Assembly: GCF_002159665.1 (NCBI RefSeq)
Contig: NZ_NFJC01000001.1
Coordinates: forward strand, 124,001-188,000
Direction of reading: 5' to 3'
Source: Desulfovibrio sp. An276
Lineage (GTDB): Bacteria; Desulfobacterota; Desulfovibrionia; Desulfovibrionales; Desulfovibrionaceae
Length of the DNA: 64,000 nt
The position numbers were made by a program, and so were the translations under genes. Shown here piece by piece: positions 27,804 to 39,663 of the stretch (position 1 is its first letter; every line of letters starts with the position of its first letter). The notes under the pieces were generated by a model. The model ran no database searches. It was not told the origin of the DNA and saw nothing but the letters and a program-made list of their open reading frames with translations.

Positions 27804-28493
27804 ATGGATAGTCTGACAGTCATCATCAATGCGCTGCCCTTCATACTGGGCGGAACCCTTGTCACGGTTGGCGCTGTGGGCGCTGCCCTTGGCATGGGGC
27901 TTTGCCTGGGTGTGCCCTTTGCGGTCATGCAGGTCTACGGCAATCCGCTCATGCGCTCCTTCGTGTCGATCTACGTCTGGTTTTTCCGCGGCATTCCCAT
28001 CCTGGTTCTGCTCTTCCTCTTCTACGGATTTTTCTTAAGCCTGGGACTTCCGGTCAATCCCTTCCTCATTTCCTGTCTGGTCATGGGCTGCACGTCGACA
28101 GCCTACCAGTCGCAGATTTTCCGCGGTGCAATCCAGTCCCTGCCAAGCGGACAGATGAAGGCAGGCCGCGCCCTTGGCATGAGCGACGGACAAACCATAC
28201 GCTGCATCATCCTGCCCCAGGCCTTGCGGCTTTCCATTCCCGGCTGGGCAAACGAATTTTCCATTCTCCTGAAGGACAGCGCTGTGTGCTATGTGTTGGG
28301 CACCCAGGAAATCATGGCCCGCACAGCGGCCATTGCTGCCCGCACGCACGAGCATCTGGCTCTCTACGCCACAGCTGGCGTTATCTACTTTGTACTGACA
28401 CTTGTTGTTCTGAAACTTTTGCGCCGCCTTGAAAACAGGGTGCGTGTTCCGGGGTACGGTACGCACGGCAATGCGGCTTTCAAGGGGGCCTAG
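27804..28493 (+). CDS. Amino acid ABC transporter permease 1
   Basis: A 229-residue membrane permease of the HisM/GlnP family. It has an N-terminal TM (LPFILGGTLVTVGAVGAALG), the FFRGIPILVLLFLFYGFF segment and the EAA-type loop QMKAGRALGMSDGQTIRCIILPQA that contacts the ATPase. ATG 27804 (MDSLTVIINALPF) is preferred over an upstream in-frame start; GGAAAG lies just upstream. The stop is followed by the ATPase gene after three bases. It probably forms a heterodimer with the second permease at 29260. Confidence 0.9.
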   Translation: MDSLTVIINALPFILGGTLVTVGAVGAALGMGLCLGVPFAVMQVYGNPLMRSFVSIYVWFFRGIPILVLLFLFYGFFLSLGLPVNPFLISCLVMGCTSTAYQSQIFRGAIQSLPSGQMKAGRALGMSDGQTIRCIILPQALRLSIPGWANEFSILLKDSAVCYVLGTQEIMARTAAIAARTHEHLALYATAGVIYFVLTLVVLKLLRRLENRVRVPGYGTHGNAAFKGA

Positions 28494-28496
28494 GAT

Positions 28497-29252
28497 ATGG
28501 CAGCTCAAGAAATCGTTCTGGAAGTCAGAAACATCAGCAAGAGCCTTGGCGGCAAGGACATTCTGAAGGACTGTTCCCTCAACGTTGCACGCGGCGAACT
28601 CAAGGTGCTCATCGGCCCCTCCGGCGCTGGCAAGAGCACGCTTTTGCAGTGCATAAACTGCCTCATTCCCCCGGACAAGGGCGAGATCATACTTGAAGGG
28701 GAGCCCTTGAACAGGGCAGACAAGAAGTCTTTATGCTCCTTCAGGGCCAGGGTCGGCATGATCTTTCAGGACTTCAACCTCTTTGATCATCTGACTGCCC
28801 AGGACAATGTGGCCATAGCCCTGCGCAAGGTGCGGGGCATGAGCAAGAAGGAAGCTTCCGAGCGTGCCATGGACGAGCTTGCCAGGGTCGGCCTTGCCAA
28901 CCGCTACCTTCTCTACCCTGCGCAGCTTTCCGGCGGACAGAAGCAGCGCGTAGCCATTGCCCGCGCTCTTGCCATGGATCCCACTGTCATCCTTCTGGAC
29001 GAGCCCACCTCGGCCCTTGATCCGGAGCTTGTGGGCGAAGTGCTCGCAGTCATCCGCGACCTTGCCCAGCACGGCATGACCATGGTCATGGCAACCCATC
29101 AGATGGACTTTGCAAGGGCTCTCGCCAACGAAATCCTCTTCATGCAAAACGGTGTCATCATCGAACAGGGTACACCGGCAGATCTTCTGGCAGAGGGGGC
29201 TGCGACGCGCACCAAGGACTTTTTCACCAAACTGACCTCTGAGCTGGAGTAG
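28497..29252 (+). CDS. Amino acid ABC transporter ATP-binding protein
   Basis: A 251-residue ATPase of the GlnQ/HisP group. Walker A GPSGAGKST, Q-loop MIFQDFNLFDHLTAQDN, signature LSGGQKQRVAIARAL, Walker B VILLDEPTSALDPE and the switch His (ATHQMDFA). It sits between the two permease genes with three and seven base gaps, so all are clearly one operon. Powers uptake of the amino acid captured by the binding protein at 26845. Confidence 0.95.
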   Translation: MAAQEIVLEVRNISKSLGGKDILKDCSLNVARGELKVLIGPSGAGKSTLLQCINCLIPPDKGEIILEGEPLNRADKKSLCSFRARVGMIFQDFNLFDHLTAQDNVAIALRKVRGMSKKEASERAMDELARVGLANRYLLYPAQLSGGQKQRVAIARALAMDPTVILLDEPTSALDPELVGEVLAVIRDLAQHGMTMVMATHQMDFARALANEILFMQNGVIIEQGTPADLLAEGAATRTKDFFTKLTSELE

Positions 29253-29259
29253 CAGGATC

Positions 29260-29928
29260 ATGTTCGACAGTGCCTTTGTTTTCGGAGAACTCCTGCCTGC
29301 CCTCAACAGGGGCCTCATGGTCTCCATTGCCCTCATTGTTCCTGCCTCGATCATAGGCTTTGCCGGGGGACTGGCATTGGGCTGCCTGCGCGGCTTTGGC
29401 TCCCCCTGGATGCGCAGGCTTGGGGACTGGTACACTGCCATTGTGCGCGGCGTGCCCCTGGCAGTGCAGCTCATGATGATCTACTTTGCCCTGCCCAAGA
29501 TCGGCATCTACTTCGAGCCCTACGGCGCGGCACTCTTGAGCTTCATCATCTGTTCTGCTGCCTACCACTCGGAGTACGTGCGCGGCGCCCTGCTCTCCAT
29601 AAGCCAAGGTCAGATCAAGGCAGCCAGAGCGCTCGGCTTCACCACCTTCCAGACAGTGGTCTGGATAGTTGCGCCCCAGGCCGCGCGTCGCGCCCTGCCA
29701 GGCTGCGGCAACGAAATCATCTACCTTATCAAATATTCCTCCCTAGCCTACCTTGTGACCTGTATGGAGCTCATGGGCGAGGGCAAGGTGGTTGCCTCGG
29801 ACACCTTCCGCTTCACGGAAGTCTTCATCGCAGTGGGAGCCTACTACCTTGTCATGGTCACCCTGGCCACCTGGCTCTTGCACTGGCTGGAACGCCGCTT
29901 CCGCATCCCGGGCTTTGGAGCTGTCTAG
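29260..29928 (+). CDS. Amino acid ABC transporter permease 2
   Basis: A 222-residue permease of the same family as the gene at 27804: TM1 LNRGLMVSIALIVPASIIGF, the RGVPLAVQLMMIYFALP segment, and the coupling loop QIKAARALGFTTFQTVVWIVAPQAARRALPG. Two different permeases around one ATPase indicate a heterodimeric importer, as in His/Arg systems. It ends two bases before the PHP gene. Confidence 0.9.
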   Translation: MFDSAFVFGELLPALNRGLMVSIALIVPASIIGFAGGLALGCLRGFGSPWMRRLGDWYTAIVRGVPLAVQLMMIYFALPKIGIYFEPYGAALLSFIICSAAYHSEYVRGALLSISQGQIKAARALGFTTFQTVVWIVAPQAARRALPGCGNEIIYLIKYSSLAYLVTCMELMGEGKVVASDTFRFTEVFIAVGAYYLVMVTLATWLLHWLERRFRIPGFGAV

Positions 29929-29930
29929 CC

Positions 29931-30797
29931 ATGATTCAGCGCGTTGACCTTCATACACACACCAATGCCTCGGACGGCACGGACACTCCCTCTGAACTTG
30001 TGGAAAATGCCCGCAAGGCAGGGCTTGCTGCCGTAGCCATAACGGACCACGACACCCTAAGCGGCCTTGCCGAAGGGGAAGCGGCTGCCCAAAGGATGGG
30101 TGACATAGAGTTTGTGCGTGGCGTGGAAGTGTCCACAGGCACGGACCAGGGCGAAATGCACATTGTGGGCCTGTGGGTTCCGAAGGACTGCGAGCCTTTG
30201 GAAAACGCCCTTGCAGCCATGCGCTCGAAGCGTGGCGAGCGCAACCAGAGAATTTTGGAAAAGCTGGCAACGCTCGGCATACACCTTGACATGGAGGATG
30301 TCCTGCACGAGGCCGGCGGCGAAAGCGTGGGCCGTCCGCACATAGCAAGGGCACTTATCACAAAGGGCTATGTAAAGACCATCACCGAAGCCTTTGACAA
30401 ATATCTCGGGGCAACAGGCAAGGCCTACCTTGCCAAGGAAGTCATGGAGCCGGAGGAGGCAGTACGCGTCATGTCCGGCATTGGCTGCTCTGTCTTCATA
30501 GCCCACCCCATGCTCAAACCCTACCCTCCGGGATGGATAGACGAATTTGTGAAGCGCCTCTTGCCCTATGGATTGTGCGGCATAGAGGCCTGGCACAGCG
30601 AGCACACAGAGGCGGACTCCCGCGCTGTCATCTCGCTTGCGCGCCGCTTCCATTTGTGCGTCTCCGGAGGCAGCGACTACCATGGCAAGAACAAGCCCCG
30701 CATCAGCCTTGGCACAGGCTACGGCAGCCTCTTTGTGACCTCGGACGCCTTTGCGCTTTTGAAGGAATGGCGCGCAGAGCAGGGACTGCCCTGCTGA
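29931..30797 (+). CDS. PHP-domain phosphoesterase (RNase AM / 3',5'-nucleoside bisphosphate phosphatase type)
   Basis: A 288-residue metal-dependent phosphoesterase. The four PHP motifs are present: DLHTHTNASDG (residues 6-16), ITDHDTLSG, RGVEVSTG and the C-terminal SGGSDYHGKNKP, giving the three-metal site. It resembles YciV/RNase AM and TrpH-type proteins, which degrade short RNAs from the 5' end or remove the 3' phosphate of pAp. It begins two bases after the ABC permease, so it is co-transcribed with the transporter although no functional link is evident. It is convergent with secA. Confidence 0.88.
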   Translation: MIQRVDLHTHTNASDGTDTPSELVENARKAGLAAVAITDHDTLSGLAEGEAAAQRMGDIEFVRGVEVSTGTDQGEMHIVGLWVPKDCEPLENALAAMRSKRGERNQRILEKLATLGIHLDMEDVLHEAGGESVGRPHIARALITKGYVKTITEAFDKYLGATGKAYLAKEVMEPEEAVRVMSGIGCSVFIAHPMLKPYPPGWIDEFVKRLLPYGLCGIEAWHSEHTEADSRAVISLARRFHLCVSGGSDYHGKNKPRISLGTGYGSLFVTSDAFALLKEWRAEQGLPC

Positions 30798-30841
30798 CAG
30801 AAAGAGCTTTTCGGCTCAGCAGAAAGGCAACATGAAGGCAA

Positions 30842-30874
30842 CAAAAAAGGCAGGATTTGCTCCTGCCTTTTTTG
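30842..30874. terminator. Bidirectional terminator between PHP gene and secA
   Basis: CAAAAAAGGCAGGA pairs with TCCTGCCTTTTTTG around a short loop (ttgc-centred). With A and T runs on both sides it can end transcription from both convergent genes. Confidence 0.88.
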
Positions 30875-30905
30875 TTGGCCTGAAAGTCTCGGGCAAGTGC
30901 TGCGT

Positions 30906-33557
<2,652 letters not shown>

Positions 33558-33757
33558 GAAGACTCCTCGCTGAAAATCTGACCCCGCTGCATGCATCCCG
33601 CAAAAGACAGGAAAATCTTGGGGCAGCCCAGAAAATAAGACATGCCTGCCACCTTGACAAGGCCGCAAGGCTTCCTGTCACAGCAAAACAATTTCTGCAA
33701 TGCACCAAATCTGGAACACAATGGAAGGGCACATCCTTGCCATTGCGTCCAAGCGTG

Positions 33758-33799
33758 CAAAAAGGGGACGCCCCCAAAAAGGAAGACGTCCCCAAAAAA
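33758..33799 (-). terminator. Terminator of gdhA
   Basis: On the minus strand GGGGACG (33793-33787) pairs with CGTCCCC (33770-33764), followed by TTTTT. It ends the gdhA transcript before secA. Confidence 0.7.
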
Positions 33800-33817
33800 T
33801 CCGGAAATACGAAAAGA

Positions 33818-35170
33818 CTAGTACATGCCCTGGGCAATCATGGCATCTGCCACTTCGCAGAAGGCTGAGATGTTGGCGCCCTTGAGGAGGTTGTTGGGCT
33901 CGCCGTAGGCCTTCGCTGTGTTTGCAGCGCGGGTGTAGATGTTCTTCATGATGTCCTTCAGCTTGTTGTCCACTTCCTCGAAGGTCCAGTGCACCATATT
34001 GGCGTTCTGGGCCATTTCCAGCTGGCTGACGGACACGCCGCCTGCGTTGGCAGCCTTGGCGGGACCGTAACAGATGCCGGCCTTGAGGTAGGCTTCAATG
34101 GCTTCGGGGGTGGAGGGCATGTTGGCGCCTTCGCACACGCACTGGCAGCCGTTGGCAAGCAGGGCCTCGGCGTCCTTGCCGTTGACCTCGTTCTGGGTCG
34201 CGCAGGGGAAGGCTGCGAAGCAGGGCACATCCCACACTGCGTGACGGCCTGCGGGATACTCTTCCACAGGGGTGTACTTGGCAGAGGGACGCAGTTCTGC
34301 GTAGCGGGTGAGGCGGGCATGCTCCACTTCCTTCACCTGCTTCAGGATTGCCACATCGATGCCCTCGGGATCGTAGATCATGCCGGTGGAATCGGTGACT
34401 GTCACGGGCTTTGCGCCGCACTGCCACAGCTTCTCGCAGCAGTAAATGGCAACGTTGCCGGCACCGGACACTGCGCAGACCTTGTCCTTCAGATCAAAGC
34501 CGCGGGCGGCAAGCATGTTCTGGGCAAAGTAGACGCAGCCGTAACCTGTGGCCTCGGTACGGGCAAGGGAGCCACCAAAGAGCAGGTTCTTGCCGGTGAG
34601 CACACCTTCGTAGCGGTTGGTCAGCTGCTTGTAGGCGCCGAAGAGGTAGCCCACTTCGCGGCCGCCCACGCCGATGTCACCAGCAGGCACGTCGGTACGC
34701 ATGCCGATGAAGGGGTAGAGTTTGGTCATGAAGGCCTGGCAGAAACGCATGATTTCGCCATCGGAGCGGCCCTTGGGGTTGAAGTCGGAACCACCCTTGG
34801 CACCGCCAATGGACAGGCCGGAGAGGGCATTCTTGAAGATCTGCTCGAAGCCCAGGAATTTGAGGATGCTCAGATTCACGCTGGGATGGAAGCGCAGGCC
34901 GCCCTTGTAGGGTCCGAGAGCGGAGTTGAACTGAATGCGGTAGCCGCGGTTCACCATGAGCTCGCCCTTGTCGGTGAACCAGCTCACGCGGAACATAACG
35001 GTGCGCTCGGGTTCGGTGATGCGCTCGAGAATGCGGTTTTCCTCGTACTTCGGATTGGCATCGAGAACGGGCTGAAGGGTTTCAAGCACTTCCTTGCAGG
35101 CCTGGATGAATTCGGACTGGCCTGCGAAATGGTTCTCGATGTCTGCAATAATGCGGGAAGAATAGTCCAT
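33818..35170 (-). CDS. gdhA: NADP-type glutamate dehydrogenase
   Basis: Hexameric enzyme that aminates 2-oxoglutarate to glutamate; 450 residues, the typical length of the small NADP-type. The substrate site shows QFNSALGPYKGGLRFHPSVN (catalytic region) and SGLSIGGAKGGSDFNPKGRS, and the dinucleotide fold VCAVSGAGNVAIYCCEKL. The C-terminus ANAGGVSVSQLEMAQNA is also conserved. ATG 35170 (MDYSSRIIADIENHFAGQ) has AAGAGG upstream (minus strand). It faces a 1-kb divergent intergenic region and has its own terminator, so it is monocistronic. Confidence 0.97.
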   Translation of the reverse strand: MDYSSRIIADIENHFAGQSEFIQACKEVLETLQPVLDANPKYEENRILERITEPERTVMFRVSWFTDKGELMVNRGYRIQFNSALGPYKGGLRFHPSVNLSILKFLGFEQIFKNALSGLSIGGAKGGSDFNPKGRSDGEIMRFCQAFMTKLYPFIGMRTDVPAGDIGVGGREVGYLFGAYKQLTNRYEGVLTGKNLLFGGSLARTEATGYGCVYFAQNMLAARGFDLKDKVCAVSGAGNVAIYCCEKLWQCGAKPVTVTDSTGMIYDPEGIDVAILKQVKEVEHARLTRYAELRPSAKYTPVEEYPAGRHAVWDVPCFAAFPCATQNEVNGKDAEALLANGCQCVCEGANMPSTPEAIEAYLKAGICYGPAKAANAGGVSVSQLEMAQNANMVHWTFEEVDNKLKDIMKNIYTRAANTAKAYGEPNNLLKGANISAFCEVADAMIAQGMY

Positions 35171-35867
35171 TGCTAACCTCTTGGCGTTGCGAAGGAACGC
35201 GTAGAAAGATTGCCCTGCGTGCGGCATGCGCCGTACGCGCCAGGGAATGAGGGAACATGAAGAGGTGTCAGCCTTGGGGGAACTCAAAAACCTGTCGAGA
35301 GTACCCCTGGGACTCCCGCTTGGGGAAACCGAAACAAAGCATCGAGGGGGAGTGACGCTTGATCCCGGCCATTTTGTTTTCTGGGGGATGGGGAGTTCAG
35401 GGAACCTTCTTGGTGAGCAAGGCAAGGGAACCCTTCCCGCAAAATCCTTGGGAACGGACCGGGAAGGAGGGCATATGCCTTCACCCTTGGCCTTTGCCGA
35501 AAGACCTCTTTCAGCTGGACAGCCTTGCGAGGGCTACAAAGCCCCGCAAAACTGTGCGCGGGAACATACGCATTCTTGCTTTTTTCAGCAATATCTGCGT
35601 GTTTCCCCAAAAAAACGTGGACATCATGCAAAAGGATTATCCACTTGCTTGAAATTGCGCTTCTTTTTCTCTTCAAGACCTGACTGTGCACAAGGGAATG
35701 TTCTGCGGCAGCAAGGAGAGTGATGACGTGAATCAGACTATAAAACAATGAATTTTCATAAGGTTACAATATCATGACAGGGCTTGTCTCCCAGGATCCA
35801 CAAAAATTGAGTGCTCAACCAACTTTTTTTGCTGTGTGAGTCAGGGACAGGGGACATCTCCTGCAAA

Positions 35868-35942
35868 AGAGGCAGTTTGTCGGAAAAGTCCGGAGTGCTG
35901 ACCTTGGTACAGTCCGGATTTTCGGAATTTTGCCAGCCTCTT
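35868..35942. repeat. Long imperfect inverted repeat
   Basis: Inner stem GAAAAGTCCGGA (35883-35894) with TCCGGATTTTC (35913-35923), one bulged G; outer arms AGAGGCA (35868-35874) with TGCC-AGCCTCT (35931-35941). It could fold as a structured RNA or terminator-like element. No gene is attached to it. Confidence 0.4.
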
Positions 35943-36003
35943 CTTGTTGCCCTTGCAGGCTTTTGGACATACAAAACAGGGCCTGTGTCTCCTTTGGCGC
36001 TTA

Positions 36004-36130
36004 CTTGCTGGTAACTTGCACGGACCCTGTCTCGACCCGAAAAAGAGAGCGTCCTTTCTGGGTAACATATTGATACTATTGACTCCATGAATTTCCTACT
36101 TCCCTCATTTTAGCTTGCTGGTAACTTGCA
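36004..36130. repeat. 17-bp direct repeat pair
   Basis: CTTGCTGGTAACTTGCA occurs exactly at 36004-36020 and 36114-36130, 110 bases apart. The copies lie upstream of the KefB-like gene and may be twin binding sites or the trace of a small duplication. Confidence 0.7.
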
Positions 36131-36215
36131 GGGTTGCCCCAAGGCACATGCATCATCACCGCATTCTTCGTCAGACCGGACCCAATCCAAGCTGGCTCCG
36201 GGACAGGCTCAAAAT

Positions 36216-38189
36216 ATGTCAACAGCAATACTCTCCCAGGTCCTCATCATCTTTCTTCTGGCCGTTGTGGTCAACATTGTCTGTTCCCGTTTCAAGATAC
36301 CGGTCACCGTGGGGTTTCTGCTCACGGGTGTCCTGGCCGGCCCTTCCCTGCTTGGCCTTGTGGACGACATGGAGGTCATCTCCTCTGCAGCTGACCTTGG
36401 CGTTGCCATGCTCATGTTCACCATCGGCATGGAGCTTTCCGGAGAGGTTCTCGACAGACTGAAGCGTCCAGTGTTCCTTGGCGGCAGTCTGCAGATAGGG
36501 CTTATCATCGGCGTCGCAGCTGTGGTGGGCCTTGTACAAGGACACCTCGCCCAGGGCATTTTCTGGGGATGCCTCTTTGCGCTGTCCTCCTCGGCCATAG
36601 TACTGCACATCTTCCAGCAAAAAGGGATCACCGCCACGCCTGTGGGACGCCTCACCCTTGCCATCCTGGTCTTTCAGGACATCCTTGTCGCACCCATGAT
36701 GCTGCTTGTACCCCTTCTGGCTGGCACCATACACCTCTCCTTTCTTTCCGCAGGCATAGCCATACTGAAGGTCATTGCCTTTGGCGCGGCCCTGTACGTC
36801 TTTGCTCGCTGGGTCCTGGACAGGCTCATGACTGCAGTTGCCAAGACACGCTCAAGCGAGCTTCTTCTTTTGACCATACTGTGCCTGTGTCTGGGGTTTG
36901 CGACCATAACCAGCGCCCTTGGCATGTCCTTCTCCCTTGGCGCCTTTCTGGCAGGACTCATGCTGGCAAGGTCCCGCTACTCCATGAGTGCCGTTGCGGA
37001 CATTCTGCCCTACCGTGACGTTTTCTTAAGCATATTCTTCATTTCCGTGGGCATGATGCTTGATGTAAGCTTTACCGTACGGCACATCCTGTTCATCCTC
37101 GCCTGTGTCCCGCTCTATATTATAGGAAAGAGCCTTCTCACCATGCCGGCAGTGCTGATACAGGGCTACCCCCTGCAAACGGCCATACGCACCTCCTTGT
37201 GCCTTTCACAGACAGGCGAATTCAGTTTTGTGCTGGTCACAGCAGGCGTTGCCTCAGGCCTCATGGGCAATGAGGCACATCAGTTCTTTTTGGCTGTGAG
37301 CATCATCACCATGATGCTCACCCCTGCCCTCATAGCCTGCGCCCCAGCAACTGCAAGGAAGATCTGTTCCATTGTGCAGAAAAAGGGCAAGGCCCAGGCC
37401 GAGGTGGAAGAGGAGCACAAGGACGGGGGTCTCAAGGATCACTGCATCATCATAGGCTTTGGTTTCACCGGACAGCAGCTGGTAAAGGCAGCAAAGCACT
37501 ACAATCTTGCCTACACCATTCTCGAGATGAATCCCGAGACAGTGAAGCGCTTCAGCGGCAAAGAGCCCATTGCCTACGGCGATGCTGTCCAGCCGATCAT
37601 TCTGGAAAGCCTTGGCATAGCCCAGGCCCGCGTCATAGCCATTGCCATCTCCGATCCCATGGCAGTGCGCGGCATTATCGCCAATGCCCGCAAGCTCAAC
37701 CCGGACATCACCATTATTGCCAGAACCCGTTTTGTGGGCGAAATCCGCCACCTCTACGCCCTTGGTGCGAACAAGATCATAGCCGAGGAATTCGAGGCAG
37801 GTGTGGAGATGTTCTCCCAGGTCCTCGCTGCCTACCTTTTGCCTGCCCAGGACATAGACAAAATGGCAGCCAAGCTGCGCCAGGAGGAAAGTCTGAGCAT
37901 GCGCCACGCAAGCAAGGGAGCTGGCCTGCAGTCCCTGACAGCCAAGCTTCCGGACATGGGCGTGTGCGCTGTGCGCCTGGAAGAGGGCTCACCCTTTGTG
38001 AATCACACCTTGCTTGAGAGCAATATCCGCAAGACCTTGGGTCTTACCATTGTAGCCGTGTCCAGGAACAATGAACTTATTCAGGCACCTGACGCATCGT
38101 TCATGCTTTTGAGCGACGATGTGGTCTATGTCTTCACCACCAAGGACAAAATCTACACAGCAAGACAGCTGCTCAATCCACAGAAATAA
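36216..38189 (+). CDS. Cation/proton antiporter with RCK domain (KefB/CPA2 type)
   Basis: A 657-residue monovalent cation:proton antiporter-2 protein. The first ~380 residues are the Na+/H+ exchanger domain with about 12 TM segments (FKIPVTVGFLLTGVLAGPSL; SSSAIVLHIFQQKG; VFQDILVAPMM). A RCK/TrkA_N domain follows (about 408-540; HCIIIGFGFTGQQLVKAA, a GxGxxG-like NAD-binding fold), then a TrkA_C domain near the end (VRLEEGSPFVNHTLLESN). It resembles KefB/KefC or YbaL potassium efflux proteins. ATG 36216 is chosen from the conserved MSTAILSQVLIIFLLAVVVN; the Shine-Dalgarno is weak (GGGACA). The Fic gene begins 27 bases downstream. Confidence 0.9.
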   Translation: MSTAILSQVLIIFLLAVVVNIVCSRFKIPVTVGFLLTGVLAGPSLLGLVDDMEVISSAADLGVAMLMFTIGMELSGEVLDRLKRPVFLGGSLQIGLIIGVAAVVGLVQGHLAQGIFWGCLFALSSSAIVLHIFQQKGITATPVGRLTLAILVFQDILVAPMMLLVPLLAGTIHLSFLSAGIAILKVIAFGAALYVFARWVLDRLMTAVAKTRSSELLLLTILCLCLGFATITSALGMSFSLGAFLAGLMLARSRYSMSAVADILPYRDVFLSIFFISVGMMLDVSFTVRHILFILACVPLYIIGKSLLTMPAVLIQGYPLQTAIRTSLCLSQTGEFSFVLVTAGVASGLMGNEAHQFFLAVSIITMMLTPALIACAPATARKICSIVQKKGKAQAEVEEEHKDGGLKDHCIIIGFGFTGQQLVKAAKHYNLAYTILEMNPETVKRFSGKEPIAYGDAVQPIILESLGIAQARVIAIAISDPMAVRGIIANARKLNPDITIIARTRFVGEIRHLYALGANKIIAEEFEAGVEMFSQVLAAYLLPAQDIDKMAAKLRQEESLSMRHASKGAGLQSLTAKLPDMGVCAVRLEEGSPFVNHTLLESNIRKTLGLTIVAVSRNNELIQAPDASFMLLSDDVVYVFTTKDKIYTARQLLNPQK

Positions 38190-38216
38190 AAATAACTCAC
38201 ATAATAGGTGAACTTC

Positions 38217-39359
38217 ATGTTTCAATTTCCAGAACCATTAGAATTTCTAACTTATAAATCTGGAAAATTTCATTTTTATTCATATTTTGATATAAACACA
38301 ATAAATCAGCTTCTTGTTGAAATAAAAACTATATTTAATATTTTAAAAAACATTCCTTTGACACCTGAAATAAATAATAAACTAAAAGTTGAGCTTATAA
38401 AAAAATCTATTTTCAGTACAGCTGCAATAGAAGGAAATCCATTAAAAGAAAATGAAGTAGATGAAATTTTAAATAACAATGTTGAAAACAATAAATTTAA
38501 TCAAAGCAAATCAAAACAAGATATTTTAAACCTTAAAACTCTTTACGATAAATTAGTTAATACTAATACAGAAAACATTTTAATATCTGAAAACCAAATA
38601 AAAGAATACCACTATATAATAACAAATAATATTGATTACCAAGAAAATTCTCCAGGAAATTATAGAAATACAAAAGTTGTTGTTGGAGATAATGATCATG
38701 GTGGAATCTATAGACCACCAGTTATACTTGAAGATATTATAAATTTAATGAAAAAATATATTGAATTTATCAATAGTGACTCAATGCTAAAAACTGAACC
38801 TTTACTAAGACCAGCTTATGCTCATTTTTACTTGGCAATGATTCATCCTTTTAGAGATGGTAATGGTCGTACATCAAGGTTTGTAGAAGCATGGTTATTG
38901 AGCAAATACGGATATCATTTTCTAGCTCCAATACTTTCAAACTATTATTACAATAATATTGATACATACTACTCAGTTTTCTCAGAAACAAGAAAAGAAA
39001 AAAATATGACAAGCTTTTTTAAATTTTATCTAAAAGCCTGCATATCTTCTTTAAAATTTTTATCAGAAAACATAAACACACATATATATAAAATTATATT
39101 TTTAGACCATATTAATAATCTTAAAAACAATAATAACATTTCTTTAAGACAAAAAACACTTCTTGAATTTATATTTGAAGATTCGCAACCAATTTCATTA
39201 AATTCATTTTGCAGCGTAGCTAAATATAAATTATTGTATTCAAATATATCAACTGACACAATACGCCGAGATCTAAAAAAACTTAAAGAAATTGGCATTC
39301 TAAAGCAGATAGATAAAAATACATATTCTATTAATACAAACTACTTCATAGAGAAATAA
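38217..39359 (+). CDS. Fic-domain protein (probable AMPylase), AT-rich
   Basis: A 380-residue Fic protein. The core motif HPFRDGNGRTSR (from residue 210) is the complete HPFx(D/E)GNGRxxR active site that transfers AMP, or another phosphate group, to a target hydroxyl. The N-terminal helix STAAIEGNP (about 65-73) fits the (S/T)xxxE(G/N) inhibitory motif, making it a self-inhibited class II enzyme that needs no separate antitoxin. The C-terminus (about 315-375; STDTIRRDLKKLKEIGILKQI) is a winged helix-turn-helix. ATG 38217 has AGGTG upstream; GTG 38208 is the alternative. Base composition is extreme (about 25 percent GC) with an A-rich codon set unlike any neighbour, a clear sign of recent transfer. 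Confidence 0.93.
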   Translation: MFQFPEPLEFLTYKSGKFHFYSYFDINTINQLLVEIKTIFNILKNIPLTPEINNKLKVELIKKSIFSTAAIEGNPLKENEVDEILNNNVENNKFNQSKSKQDILNLKTLYDKLVNTNTENILISENQIKEYHYIITNNIDYQENSPGNYRNTKVVVGDNDHGGIYRPPVILEDIINLMKKYIEFINSDSMLKTEPLLRPAYAHFYLAMIHPFRDGNGRTSRFVEAWLLSKYGYHFLAPILSNYYYNNIDTYYSVFSETRKEKNMTSFFKFYLKACISSLKFLSENINTHIYKIIFLDHINNLKNNNNISLRQKTLLEFIFEDSQPISLNSFCSVAKYKLLYSNISTDTIRRDLKKLKEIGILKQIDKNTYSINTNYFIEK

Positions 39360-39660
39360 TTTATTTATATTTTCAAGCATTATTATATAATTTATTATCA
39401 TTATTACAGCAACCGACTACTAATACTGAGTGGTAGATGCCATTGTATATGACTTGCCAAACTGGATGATATCTTTGGGGCCTACATCGGAGTATCCTCC
39501 GATATCTATCACTCTACAAGCGTTCTTCTTGTCCGATTTTCCATGCTCCACACTACAGAGGCTTGTCAGCCGCCTGTCCCAAATCACTCCTTGCCTTCCC
39601 CTGTCTTCTACTTGTATCATAACAAATACCTGAGCCCCTGAAAGGGGCAAACCTGTAATT
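39360..39660. other. Intergenic region between Fic gene and riboswitch
   Basis: About 300 bases grading from AT-rich (to about 39415) back to host composition. A short minus-strand frame (39420-39650, 76 codons) has no recognisable product or good ribosome site. A small hairpin GCCCCT-GAA-AGGGGC lies at 39634-39648. No other element seen. Confidence 0.4.
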
Positions 39661-39663
39661 TGC

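Larger units (their letters stand above)
35171..36215. other. Large divergent intergenic region (gdhA / KefB-like)
   Basis: 1,045 bases without a convincing gene. It holds a long imperfect inverted repeat (35868-35942) and a 17-bp direct repeat (36004-36020 and 36114-36130), both listed separately, and must contain the gdhA promoter. Open frames of up to about 150 codons on the minus strand (35284-35748) show no similarity, no ribosome site and poor composition, so they are not called. Confidence 0.6.

Noticed and set aside
35284..35748. Possible 154-residue minus-strand gene upstream of gdhA
   Set aside because: No ribosome site, no similarity, unusual composition; lies in a regulatory interval.
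38217..39359. Fic toxin-antitoxin pair
   Set aside because: No small antitoxin gene adjoins it; the inhibitory helix is within the same protein (class II).
39420..39650. Possible 76-residue minus-strand gene next to the riboswitch
   Set aside because: No recognisable motif and only a weak ribosome site; could be a remnant carried with the Fic gene, but not supportable.
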